A DNA stretch of 64,000 nucleotides, from the NCBI RefSeq assembly GCF_031846485.1, contig NZ_JAVRHQ010000004.1, positions 129,729 to 193,728 on the forward strand, in the 5' to 3' direction. Position 1 is the first letter of the stretch. The number at the start of each line of letters is the position of its first letter. A program made the translations under genes and the position numbers. The DNA is from Autumnicola tepida. GTDB taxonomy: Bacteria > Bacteroidota > Bacteroidia > Flavobacteriales > Flavobacteriaceae. Below are positions 52,264 to 60,119 of the stretch, piece after piece. The notes below the pieces were generated by a model. That model worked only from the letters and a program-made list of their open reading frames with translations. It had not been told where the DNA came from and searched no databases.

Positions 52264-53196
52264 ATGATGGATTTTGCCCCAATTTGTTTATTTACCTTTA
52301 ATAGACTTGAAGAAACTAAGACAACGGTTGAATCTTTGAGTAATAATCTTCTTTCCTCCGAAAGCGAATTGTTTGTTTTCTCGGACGGTCCAAGGAATGA
52401 CATTGAAAAATTAAAAGTTCAGGAAGTTCGTGATTATTTGAGAGAGATAAATGGATTTAAAAAAATAGAAATATACGAATCCGAAATAAATAAAGGATTA
52501 GCTAAATCTATTATTGAGGGTGTTTCAAAAATTATAGAAGTCCACGGAAAGGTAATAGTAGTTGAGGATGATCTAATTCTATCAAAAAACTTTTTATCCT
52601 TTATGAACCAAAGTCTGAATGAGTACGCAAATACTGAGGATATATTTTCCGTGTCGGGCTTCTCATTTAAAATAAAGCCTCCTAAAGATTATTCTTTGGA
52701 TGCTTATGTTTGGGGTAGAGCACACTCATGGGGTTGGGCCACTTGGAATAATAGGTGGGGTACAATTGATTGGGAAATAAGAGATTTTGAAAAGTTTAAA
52801 ATCGATAAAAAGCTACAAAGGGAGTTTAATAAATATGGTAGTGATTTGTCAAATATGCTACTAGCCTCTATGGAAGGTAGGGTGGATTCTTGGTTTATCC
52901 GATTTACATATAATCAATTCAAAAAAGGAAAATATACTGTGTTTCCAGTTCAATCTAAGGTTGTAAATAATGGCTTCATGCAGAATGCCACACATACAAA
53001 TACTTATAATAGAATTAAAGTACTGTTCGATGAAAGTGAGGAAGTAGCCTTTAATTTCCCTAAAGATATTTCTATCGATAGTACTATTGGTAGAAGTGTT
53101 TATCGATATAAAAGTCTTGGCTATCGTATAACAGGTAAGTTTTTAACTATTCTTATGAAGGTAGGTTTAATTAAGCAACGCAAAACGACAATTTAA
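52264..53196 (+). CDS. GT2-like glycosyltransferase with W-G-W-A-T-W motif
   Basis: 310 residues. P-I-C-L-F-T-F-N-R and V-F-S-D-G-P-R give a GT-A-like start, V-V-E-D-D-L the metal site, and R-A-H-S-W-G-W-A-T-W-N-N-R-W the acceptor-domain signature seen in a group of bacterial sugar transferases from capsule loci. The start used is the second of two adjacent ATG codons or the first (52264); both are possible. Function is glycosyl transfer of unknown specificity. Confidence 0.75.
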   Translation: MMDFAPICLFTFNRLEETKTTVESLSNNLLSSESELFVFSDGPRNDIEKLKVQEVRDYLREINGFKKIEIYESEINKGLAKSIIEGVSKIIEVHGKVIVVEDDLILSKNFLSFMNQSLNEYANTEDIFSVSGFSFKIKPPKDYSLDAYVWGRAHSWGWATWNNRWGTIDWEIRDFEKFKIDKKLQREFNKYGSDLSNMLLASMEGRVDSWFIRFTYNQFKKGKYTVFPVQSKVVNNGFMQNATHTNTYNRIKVLFDESEEVAFNFPKDISIDSTIGRSVYRYKSLGYRITGKFLTILMKVGLIKQRKTTI

Positions 53197-53204
53197 TATT
53201 AAAA

Positions 53205-53888
53205 ATGCTAATTAACTATTTAACAACTCTTTTTCAAAAAAAAAGATATTACAAAGCTGTTTCTTTTTTTTCCTTTTGGGATAAATACACCTCTTTCTCA
53301 AAATCAGTATATATCGGTTTTGGTGTTCGGTTAGGAAATGCAAAAATTGGGAATTACTCGAGGGTAAGACAATTATCGACCATTTATTATACCGAAATCG
53401 GTAAGTTTTCTGGAATCGGTGTTAATTCTAGAATCGGTATAGGTCAACATCCTTTGAACCTATTATCGACCAATCTGATCTTCTACAAAAAGAACCAAAT
53501 TAAAAATTCATGGGTTAGAAATATTGATTTTCAAGAATATAAACCTACTAAAATAGGCAATGATGTATGGGTTGGTGAATCTGTCATGATACTTGGAGGA
53601 ATTAAGATCGGTGATGGTGCCGTAATAGCAGCGAGGTCTGTAGTAACAAAAGATGTTCCTCCTTACGCCATAGTTGGAGGTGTTCCAGCAAAAATAATTA
53701 AGTACCGTTTTGATCAAGAAATTATAAAAAGATTGCTTGAGATACAGTGGTGGAATTGGTCTGAATCGAAAATTGAGAAGAATATTGAAATATTTACGAA
53801 AGAAAATATTTCACTTAAGGATTTAGAAGTATTTAATTTCAAGAAGAAAATTCCAAAGGCAAAACCGTTTATTCAAAAATCCTATTAA
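53205..53888 (+). CDS. Hexapeptide-repeat acyltransferase (LbH family)
   Basis: 227 residues. Left-handed beta-helix repeats run from about 30 to 165 (I-G-F-G-V-R-L-G-N-A-K-I-G-N-Y, I-G-K-F-S-G-I-G-V-N-S-R-I-G-I-G, I-G-N-D-V-W-V-G, I-G-D-G-A-V-I-A-A-R-S-V-V-T-K-D-V-P-P-Y-A). The pattern I-V-G-G-V-P-A-K is diagnostic of CatB/WcaF-type O- or N-acetyltransferases. The H in I-G-I-G-Q-H-P is the likely catalytic base. It would acetylate a sugar of the locus 2 unit. Confidence 0.9.
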   Translation: MLINYLTTLFQKKRYYKAVSFFSFWDKYTSFSKSVYIGFGVRLGNAKIGNYSRVRQLSTIYYTEIGKFSGIGVNSRIGIGQHPLNLLSTNLIFYKKNQIKNSWVRNIDFQEYKPTKIGNDVWVGESVMILGGIKIGDGAVIAARSVVTKDVPPYAIVGGVPAKIIKYRFDQEIIKRLLEIQWWNWSESKIEKNIEIFTKENISLKDLEVFNFKKKIPKAKPFIQKSY

Positions 53889-53925
53889 TTAGTTCGGGCT
53901 AATAAAAAATGTTAAAACTAAACAA

Positions 53926-54633
53926 ATGAATCTTCTTGGATATAAAATAAGGGAATCCTATCCTTCTCTTTCTGCACCAAGTAAATCTGTTGTGAATACA
54001 ATAAATCCTCATTCGTATTGTGTTGCCAAGAAGGATAGTGAATTTCGGGATTCGCTAGAAGCGAGTGATATTCTTCTTCCAGATGGTATCGGGATCGTGC
54101 TTGCGGCAAGAATTCTCAAAAATGAAAAGATCAAAAAAATTGCTGGTTATGACCTCTTTTTGAATTTGATGCAGCAATTGAATGAAACCGGTGGTACATG
54201 TGTCTTTCTTGGGGCAGCTCCGGAAACCTTGGAGAAAATTCACAAAAGGGCTAACATGGATTACCCAAATGTTAAAGTTCATAGTTTTTCACCACCGTAT
54301 AAACCGATATTTAATGAAGAAGATAGTCATTTAATGTGCGATAAGGTCAACTCAGTTTCACCCGATGTTCTTTTCGTAGGAATGACAGCTCCAAAACAGG
54401 AAAAGTGGGTTCATCAGAATAAGGCGAATCTTAATGCAAAGGTTATTGGTTCCATAGGAGCTGTATTTGATTTTTATGCTGGTACAGTAAAAAGACCTTC
54501 CAAGTTTTGGATAAATTTAGGTCTAGAATGGTTACCACGATTCTTAAAGGAGCCAAAGAGACTGGCAGAAAGAAATTTGGTTTCGACACCAAAATTTGTT
54601 TGGGAGGTTTTAAAGGAGCGGGTTAAACAATAG
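53926..54633 (+). CDS. WecG/TagA/CpsF-family glycosyltransferase (GT26)
   Basis: 235 residues. L-P-D-G-I-G-I-V-L-A-A-R, D-V-L-F-V-G-M-T-A-P-K-Q-E-K-W, G-A-V-F-D-F-Y-A-G-T-V-K-R and G-L-E-W-L-P-R-F-L-K-E-P-K-R-L are the classic blocks. WecG and TagA add ManNAc(A) as second sugar to lipid-linked GlcNAc, so this enzyme probably acts right after WecA. Locus 1 has no counterpart, although a wecB-like tail there hints that ManNAc chemistry was once encoded. Confidence 0.93.
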   Translation: MNLLGYKIRESYPSLSAPSKSVVNTINPHSYCVAKKDSEFRDSLEASDILLPDGIGIVLAARILKNEKIKKIAGYDLFLNLMQQLNETGGTCVFLGAAPETLEKIHKRANMDYPNVKVHSFSPPYKPIFNEEDSHLMCDKVNSVSPDVLFVGMTAPKQEKWVHQNKANLNAKVIGSIGAVFDFYAGTVKRPSKFWINLGLEWLPRFLKEPKRLAERNLVSTPKFVWEVLKERVKQ

Positions 54634-54970
54634 TATTCTATTAATCTTAAATGTCCGAATAGAAGTGAGCTAATTGCTGTTATTTCTTAACTCATCCTAT
54701 ATCTCTCTGCTCTCGAAATGAAAATTACCAATTACGATAACTTATCATCGCTAGAGAAGAAACTCAATATAAAATAGAGCTTGCCTAATTGTTCCTGACA
54801 ATCTTATACGTCAGTTATTTGATCAACAAATTAATTTATCAGTTTCCTGATTCTTAATTCCTGTTTCTCTTAAAAAAGCCGTCTCTAATCTATACGTGGG
54901 ACAACACTGCTTTTATATTAATCTCTTTATACAACCAATCAATTAATTTTAAATTTAAAAACCAGATTTT
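54634..54970. other. Gap before the second export block
   Basis: About 340 bases with no gene or clear signal. It lies at the change from the AT-rich variable core to the GC-richer export block. No terminator or -7 consensus stands out. Confidence 0.45.
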
Positions 54971-56038
54971 ATGAGAACCCAATTTACACATTTTTATCGC
55001 AGAAGTACCTACTTTGCCTGCTTACTGTTTATTTCACTCCTGCTTATAAACTGTAGCAAGGATGATGACAATCCCACCCCCGAAGTTCCCGATTTTGAAG
55101 AGGAATTCGACGAGGTGGAAGACCTTCCCGAAGTGGAGGATGAAGATCCTGAAGTTACCGAGCCCGAAACCGGGAATGTAGAAACCTCTGAGGAAACCCA
55201 GGCTGTTGTGGACGACCTTGGAGACGATGGCGAGGTGAGCGAGGAAACCCAGGAGAAACTGGGCGCTGTGGAAACAGCTACCGAAAGCTATTCTGAAGGT
55301 GTAAAGGAAACTGCAAAAAACCTGAATGAGGAGGAAGTGGAAAATATTCTGGAAACAGAAGAGCTGGAAGGGGATTTGGCTGAAGTGGAGTCCGGCCTCG
55401 AAGCCCTGCCTGCAGAGGTAACCGCTTTACTGCCGGAGATCAACTATTCTGCCGATTTTGATGGCCGTGCCGCAGTGGCAAATGCAGCCTTAAAAATTCC
55501 TGATTTTGGCGATAAAGAGGTATATGCCCAGGCAGTGAATGGTTCCTGCCAGGAACAGGCCAGGGATGCTTATGATACGCGTATAGAGGAACTGGAAACC
55601 CAGAGGGATACACAACTGGCTACTGTAGATGCTAACTATCAAAGAAGGCTGGGGGAAGCTGATACCCGTTATGAAACCCGTCTTGCAGGCCTGCAGGAAG
55701 ATCGTGCAGCTTTTAAGGCCGACCTTAAAGGAACAGCCGTTAATCTTCTTAATGCGGCCGCCGCGGCAGGGGAAGCCGGGCAGGAGGAACTTGCCGAACA
55801 GATTCAAACCCTTGCCCTGCTTTATACCGTAAAGGCAAGTAAGAGCCTTAAGGAGTGGTTTGCTGAGGCTTCTGCTTTACTGGTGGATTTCCAGGAGGAG
55901 GAGAAAGCTGCTGCGTTAACAATAAAGGAAACCAAGGAAGGGGAGATTACTTCTAACTTCGAGGCCAGGAAAGCCACCGCAGATGCTAAATTAAGTGCTG
56001 CGCTTGCCAACTGCCATAACCAGGGGTCAGGAAATTAA
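54971..56038 (+). CDS. Acidic coiled-coil lipoprotein of the export block, copy 2
   Basis: 355 residues, paralog of the protein at 26732. Signal peptide with lipobox L-L-L-I-N-C28-S-K-D-D-D (surface-export type signal), a stretch dominated by E, D and P (about 30-70), E-E-V-E-N-I-L-E-T-E-E-L-E-G-D-L-A, and a helical C-terminus with V-D-A-N-Y-Q-R-R-L-G-E-A. Both extra cysteines are kept: G-S-C-Q-E-Q-A and the final N-C-H-N-Q-G-S-G. Conservation of the cysteines and the tail against a drifting middle suggests a disulfide-closed coiled coil. Function unknown; tied by position to YjbH, Wza and Wzc. Confidence 0.8.
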   Translation: MRTQFTHFYRRSTYFACLLFISLLLINCSKDDDNPTPEVPDFEEEFDEVEDLPEVEDEDPEVTEPETGNVETSEETQAVVDDLGDDGEVSEETQEKLGAVETATESYSEGVKETAKNLNEEEVENILETEELEGDLAEVESGLEALPAEVTALLPEINYSADFDGRAAVANAALKIPDFGDKEVYAQAVNGSCQEQARDAYDTRIEELETQRDTQLATVDANYQRRLGEADTRYETRLAGLQEDRAAFKADLKGTAVNLLNAAAAAGEAGQEELAEQIQTLALLYTVKASKSLKEWFAEASALLVDFQEEEKAAALTIKETKEGEITSNFEARKATADAKLSAALANCHNQGSGN

Positions 56039-56068
56039 TTTTTTCTACAGGTATTCCAATTCTTCGCA

Positions 56069-56869
56069 GTGAAGATTAACATAAAGTTTTACCTGTTCCT
56101 GCTTTTGCTGGTATTTGTACCGCAATGCAGGGGGCAGGTAAACATTCTGGGGAAAGAAGGTTATATGCTTATCCCTTCAGCTGGCTGGAAAGAAAACCGG
56201 CAGCTGGCATTTTCTTTTGCTTACCTGCCCTGGGAGTATTCTGTTTTTAAACCAGAATCAGAAAAAAACACCGTAAATTTTTACAGTGCTTCCGTCAGGT
56301 TTGCTTCCTTTATGGAAGCAGGCATAAGCGTTGCTTACCGGCCCCGCATGCCGGAGAATATTGGAGTGGGAGACCGGCAGCTGGATCTCAGGTTCAGGAT
56401 ATTAAAAGAAACGAAAACCCGCCCTGCCCTGGTGTTGGGCTGGACCCCGCCGGGTTCTGCTTCTCCTGTGCTGGCACATGATTATCTCGTGGCAACAAAG
56501 CAGTTCAAATCGGCTCTCGGGGATTTTGAAGTTACCGCGGGCTATGCCTCTCCTTATGTTTTCCCACGAAAGAAAAATGGCAAAAACTATTTTGACCTGG
56601 AGGTAATAAAGAAGGACGATCTAAGGTCTGGTCAATATCTCAGTGGCTTTTTTGGAGGTATAACTTATAAGCCTGTGCGTTTTGGCGGTCTGATGCTGGA
56701 ATATGATACCCGTAATTTTAATGCCGGGGCTTTTATAAAGCCATTCGAATGGCTGCTGTTACAGGCTTACAGCCTGGAGGCAAAAGCGTTTGCCTTTAGT
56801 ATTTCCACCAGCTTTCGGCTGGATTTTGCCCCTAATACCCTGAGACGCTATGAAAACAGCCTGGAGTAG
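56069..56869 (+). CDS. YjbH/GfcD N-terminal half, copy 2
   Basis: 266 residues from GTG 56069, with a signal peptide (1-22). L-G-K-E-G-Y-M-L-I-P-S-A-G-W, G-D-R-Q-L-D-L-R-F-R-I-L-K-E and L-V-L-G-W-T-P-P-G-S-A-S-P-V-L-A-H-D-Y-L match the first copy and the YjbH N-terminal region. It follows the lipoprotein gene after 30 bases. It overlaps the second half gene by 20 bases, exactly as in locus 1. Confidence 0.8.
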   Translation: MKINIKFYLFLLLLVFVPQCRGQVNILGKEGYMLIPSAGWKENRQLAFSFAYLPWEYSVFKPESEKNTVNFYSASVRFASFMEAGISVAYRPRMPENIGVGDRQLDLRFRILKETKTRPALVLGWTPPGSASPVLAHDYLVATKQFKSALGDFEVTAGYASPYVFPRKKNGKNYFDLEVIKKDDLRSGQYLSGFFGGITYKPVRFGGLMLEYDTRNFNAGAFIKPFEWLLLQAYSLEAKAFAFSISTSFRLDFAPNTLRRYENSLE

Positions 56870-57968
56870 TTTCCTGCTGCTAATGGCTACTACCTCCCTG
56901 CTCGGCCAGGGGATCGAAGATAGGCTTTTTAAAGCGGGCTTTGAAAATGTACAGGTACTGGAGAAAAAGGATAGCCTGGAGGTTTTCTTTGAACACAGGG
57001 AATTCCGCAGCCCCTATCACAGTATGCACTATGCCGGGCTGCTGCTGGAAGGCCAGGTTCAAAAAACTATAGTATGGCGCCCCCTGTACCACAACAAACC
57101 TGTTGGGGGCTATCTGCAGGACTTCTATTCTTTTGTGAAGCTGGATAAAGAAGCCAGGCAGTTTTTTAAGCAAAATAATAAGCCCTGGAATGGCTATCGC
57201 ATACAGTTACGCCTGTTTCCTAATTTTGCTGCAAGGTTTGGCTATTATGAGCAGCCTTTCCAGACCCGGCTGGACCTTATCCTGGATACCAGGCTTTATC
57301 TGGCCCCGGGCCTCAGCCTGCAAACAGGAATAAAATTCCCGGTGCAGAATTCCCTGGATGAAAACAATGCCGTGGTTTTGGCACCCACTATGCTGCACTA
57401 TTTTATGCAGCCTGTAAACAAACATTTTGTCGCCCTTAGCCTGGGAACATTTTATTACGACCGCTATGGGCTGGACATACAATATCGTTATGCTCCCCTG
57501 GAGCAAAGGTGGAGTTTTGGGCTGGAAGCAGGCCTTACCGGGTATTACCAGGTTTATAGCGACCACTATTCCAGCAGTGATTTATCCATAGTTCATGCGG
57601 TGGTAGATGCTGAATATCGTCTGCCTTTTGAAAACCTTAGCCTGAAGCTAAGCGCGGGCCGGTTTATTTTTGAAGATAACGGGGCACGCCTGGATATTAT
57701 TAAGCAGTATGGCAATGTGGATATTGGCCTTTATGCCGCCCGCACCACCTCTGGCTCAACCATAGGTTTCCAGTTTGCTCTTCCCATTTCCCCGGGGAGC
57801 ATCTACAGGACCAAAAAACTGGAATTAAGAACTCCCGCCGAGTTCAGGTGGGAATACAGCTATAATAACGAACAGCCTGTGGCCAGGAAATACCGGCTGG
57901 GCATGCCGCGCTTAGCAGATATGCTGCGGCAGTACAATGGCAATTTTATAAAGAACCTTTCCAGGTAA
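56850..57968 (+). CDS. YjbH/GfcD C-terminal half, copy 2
   Basis: 372 residues with its own signal peptide (about 1-19, ending L-G-Q). K-A-G-F-E-N-V-Q-V-L, F-F-E-H-R-E-F-R-S-P-Y-H-S-M, G-Y-Y-E-Q-P-F-Q-T-R-L and R-T-K-K-L-E-L-R-T-P-A-E-F-R-W-E-Y match the copy at 28768. Strand-rich composition and a last aromatic-containing stretch fit an outer-membrane protein. It should pair with the product of the previous gene. Confidence 0.8.
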   Translation: MKTAWSSFLLLMATTSLLGQGIEDRLFKAGFENVQVLEKKDSLEVFFEHREFRSPYHSMHYAGLLLEGQVQKTIVWRPLYHNKPVGGYLQDFYSFVKLDKEARQFFKQNNKPWNGYRIQLRLFPNFAARFGYYEQPFQTRLDLILDTRLYLAPGLSLQTGIKFPVQNSLDENNAVVLAPTMLHYFMQPVNKHFVALSLGTFYYDRYGLDIQYRYAPLEQRWSFGLEAGLTGYYQVYSDHYSSSDLSIVHAVVDAEYRLPFENLSLKLSAGRFIFEDNGARLDIIKQYGNVDIGLYAARTTSGSTIGFQFALPISPGSIYRTKKLELRTPAEFRWEYSYNNEQPVARKYRLGMPRLADMLRQYNGNFIKNLSR

Positions 57969-58063
57969 ACCTTTTTTAAAAGGGCCCGCCTGCTATATAA
58001 ACCTGTTAAACCCAAATATCAACCTTCGCCCTACCGAGAGGTTTACAATAAAAACCTGATGTT

Positions 58064-59209
58064 ATGAATATTTTAGATCAGCAAGTAATTTTGGACCTTT
58101 TTCGTGCTTATTATCCTCTTTTTCTTGGAGTTCTTTTTTTAAGCACCTTTGCTTTTACATTTTATACCATCCCAAAGATCTTATGGGTAAGCCAGGAAAA
58201 AAAGCTTACGGCCTCTGTAAATGAGCGCAGTTCGCACCTGGTGGAAACGCCTTCTTTTGGTGGAGTGGCGTTCTTTATCACTATTGTGCTGGTGCTGTCT
58301 GTAATCCAGAGCCTCAGGCTGGGGTTTGTGGGGAATCATCTTATCGCGGCCATGAGTATTCTTTTTCTGGTAGGCCTTAAAGATGACCTGGTGGTATCTA
58401 CTGCCAGGGTAAAGCTTTTTGGGCAGGTTGCCGCGGCCTGTTTTATTGTTTTCTCCCCGGAATTGCGGCTCAACAGCCTGCATGGTTTCCTGGGAATCTA
58501 TGAGATACCTGAGGCAGTTGGGTACTGCCTTTCTGCCCTGCTACTCGTGGCCCTTATAAATGCCTACAACCTCATAGACGGGATAGATGGCCTTGCGGCA
58601 ATTACGGGTATTGTAATAAGTGCCGTATATGGAGGCATTTTTTATACTACCGGGCATCCTTATTATGTGCTGCTTAGTGTAAGCCTTATGGGAACGCTTT
58701 TCGGTTTTCTTCGTTTTAATTTTTCCCGCGGAAGAAGAAAAATATTTATGGGAGATTCCGGTTCTCTTCCTGTTGGGCTTATCCTTGGGCTTCTTACGCT
58801 AAAAGTGTTGGTTATGGAACCCGTTAGCCTTATAAGCCAGGGCTATAATTCTGAAAACAGGATCCTGTTGGTGGCCTGTGTATTATTTATTCCGGTCTTC
58901 GATACCTTGCGGGTAATGATCATTCGTCTTCTTAGCGGGAAAAGCCCTTTTTCTGCAGATCGTAATCATGCCCATCACGTATTGCTGGACCTGGGCCTGA
59001 ACCATGCCAGGGCCAGTGCTTCACTCGCCTTCTTGAACCTGCTGGTGGTAACCATATATCTTAGCCTCTCTAACCTGCTTCCACAGGTGTGGATGCTTTT
59101 TGTTGTGGTAAGCCTGTATTCCGGGAGCTTCTTTCTTTTTTCCATGTTGAAGGCCAGAAGTGCCGGAGCTGCAAGAAAAAGCCATTCTGCGCAACACTCC
59201 ATGCGTTAA
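58064..59209 (+). CDS. wecA: Undecaprenyl-phosphate sugar-1-phosphate transferase (WecA/TagO group), locus 2
   Basis: 381 residues, paralog of the gene at 25478. S-S-H-L-V-E-T-P-S-F-G-G-V-A, G-L-K-D-D-L-V, N-A-Y-N-L-I-D-G-I-D-G-L-A, F-M-G-D-S-G-S-L and D-R-N-H-A-H-H are all intact. It starts the locus 2 unit, with the WecG-like transferase likely adding the second sugar. Its place between yjbH-C and wza differs from locus 1. Confidence 0.92.
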   Translation: MNILDQQVILDLFRAYYPLFLGVLFLSTFAFTFYTIPKILWVSQEKKLTASVNERSSHLVETPSFGGVAFFITIVLVLSVIQSLRLGFVGNHLIAAMSILFLVGLKDDLVVSTARVKLFGQVAAACFIVFSPELRLNSLHGFLGIYEIPEAVGYCLSALLLVALINAYNLIDGIDGLAAITGIVISAVYGGIFYTTGHPYYVLLSVSLMGTLFGFLRFNFSRGRRKIFMGDSGSLPVGLILGLLTLKVLVMEPVSLISQGYNSENRILLVACVLFIPVFDTLRVMIIRLLSGKSPFSADRNHAHHVLLDLGLNHARASASLAFLNLLVVTIYLSLSNLLPQVWMLFVVVSLYSGSFFLFSMLKARSAGAARKSHSAQHSMR

Positions 59210-59277
59210 AATGCCGGATTCTTGTTGTTTTGAGTTGGAAGTCAATAATTCAGCCTAAAACAACCAGTATTTTAACA

Positions 59278-59308
59278 TTGTTAAGTAAATCCTAAAATAG
59301 TATATTCG
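59278..59308 (+). promoter_or_regulatory. Promoter upstream of wza, locus 2
   Basis: TTG at 59278-59280, 20 bases, TATATTCG at 59301-59308. It parallels the promoter before wza of locus 1, including the following C. Confidence 0.6.
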
Positions 59309-59323
59309 CCAAAAATTTTTTTA

Positions 59324-60118
59324 ATGAAATTCCCCAGATTTTTAAAGCCTACGTTATTGATTATTATGCTTTTAGTGAGTGTTACGTCCTGTGTCTCCAG
59401 GCAGGATCTGGTCTATTTTGAGAATCTGCCGGAAGCGGGTACCCTGGAAGGGGTCTCCCGGAACAGCCTTGAAATAAAACCAAATGACCTGCTTACCATC
59501 AGCGTTTCGGCCCCGGAGCAGGAAGCTGCGCTGCCATTCAACCTTCCTGTTATAGGCGTGCCGCAAAATGGAGCGGAGCTGGGATTGACGGTTAATGGAA
59601 GACAGCAAATGCAGACGTATCTGGTAAATAGCGACGGGAGCATAGAATTTCCTGTGCTGGGCACTGTAGAAGTCGCAGGCCTCAACAGGCAGCAACTTTC
59701 CGCAAAATTAAAAGAGGAGATCAGCGAATATGTACAGGATCCTATTGTAAATGTAAGGATTGTGAATTTCCAGGTAAGCGTGCTCGGGGAGGTAAACCGC
59801 CCCGGTACCTTCGATGTAAGGGACGAATACTTAAGTTTGCCAAAAGCCCTTGGCCTGGCAGGGGATCTTTCCATCTACGGCCGCAGGGATAACGTGCTGG
59901 TGATAAGGGAGGAAGATGGCAAAAAGACTTACACCTACCTTGATCTTACCGATGCCTCAATGATAGATTCGCCTTATTATTATTTACAGCAGAATGACGT
60001 GGTTTACGTGGAGCCTAACTCCGCCCAGCGCCAGTCCTCCAGCTACAATCGTAACGCCTCGGTATATATCTCCATAGCTTCAGTATTAGTTTCATTAGCA
60101 GTTTTAATAGCCAGATAA
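59324..60118 (+). CDS. wza: Polysaccharide export lipoprotein Wza, locus 2
   Basis: 264 residues. Lipoprotein signal V-S-V-T-S-C23-V-S-R-Q-D-L-V-Y-F; I-K-P-N-D-L-L-T-I-S-V-S-A-P-E-Q; S-D-G-S-I-E-F-P-V-L-G-T-V; E-V-N-R-P-G-T-F; and a hydrophobic C-terminal segment. It is strongly similar to the locus 1 copy through its whole length, so the two could in principle form mixed channels. One base separates it from wzc. Confidence 0.93.
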   Translation: MKFPRFLKPTLLIIMLLVSVTSCVSRQDLVYFENLPEAGTLEGVSRNSLEIKPNDLLTISVSAPEQEAALPFNLPVIGVPQNGAELGLTVNGRQQMQTYLVNSDGSIEFPVLGTVEVAGLNRQQLSAKLKEEISEYVQDPIVNVRIVNFQVSVLGEVNRPGTFDVRDEYLSLPKALGLAGDLSIYGRRDNVLVIREEDGKKTYTYLDLTDASMIDSPYYYLQQNDVVYVEPNSAQRQSSSYNRNASVYISIASVLVSLAVLIAR

Positions 60119-60119
60119 G

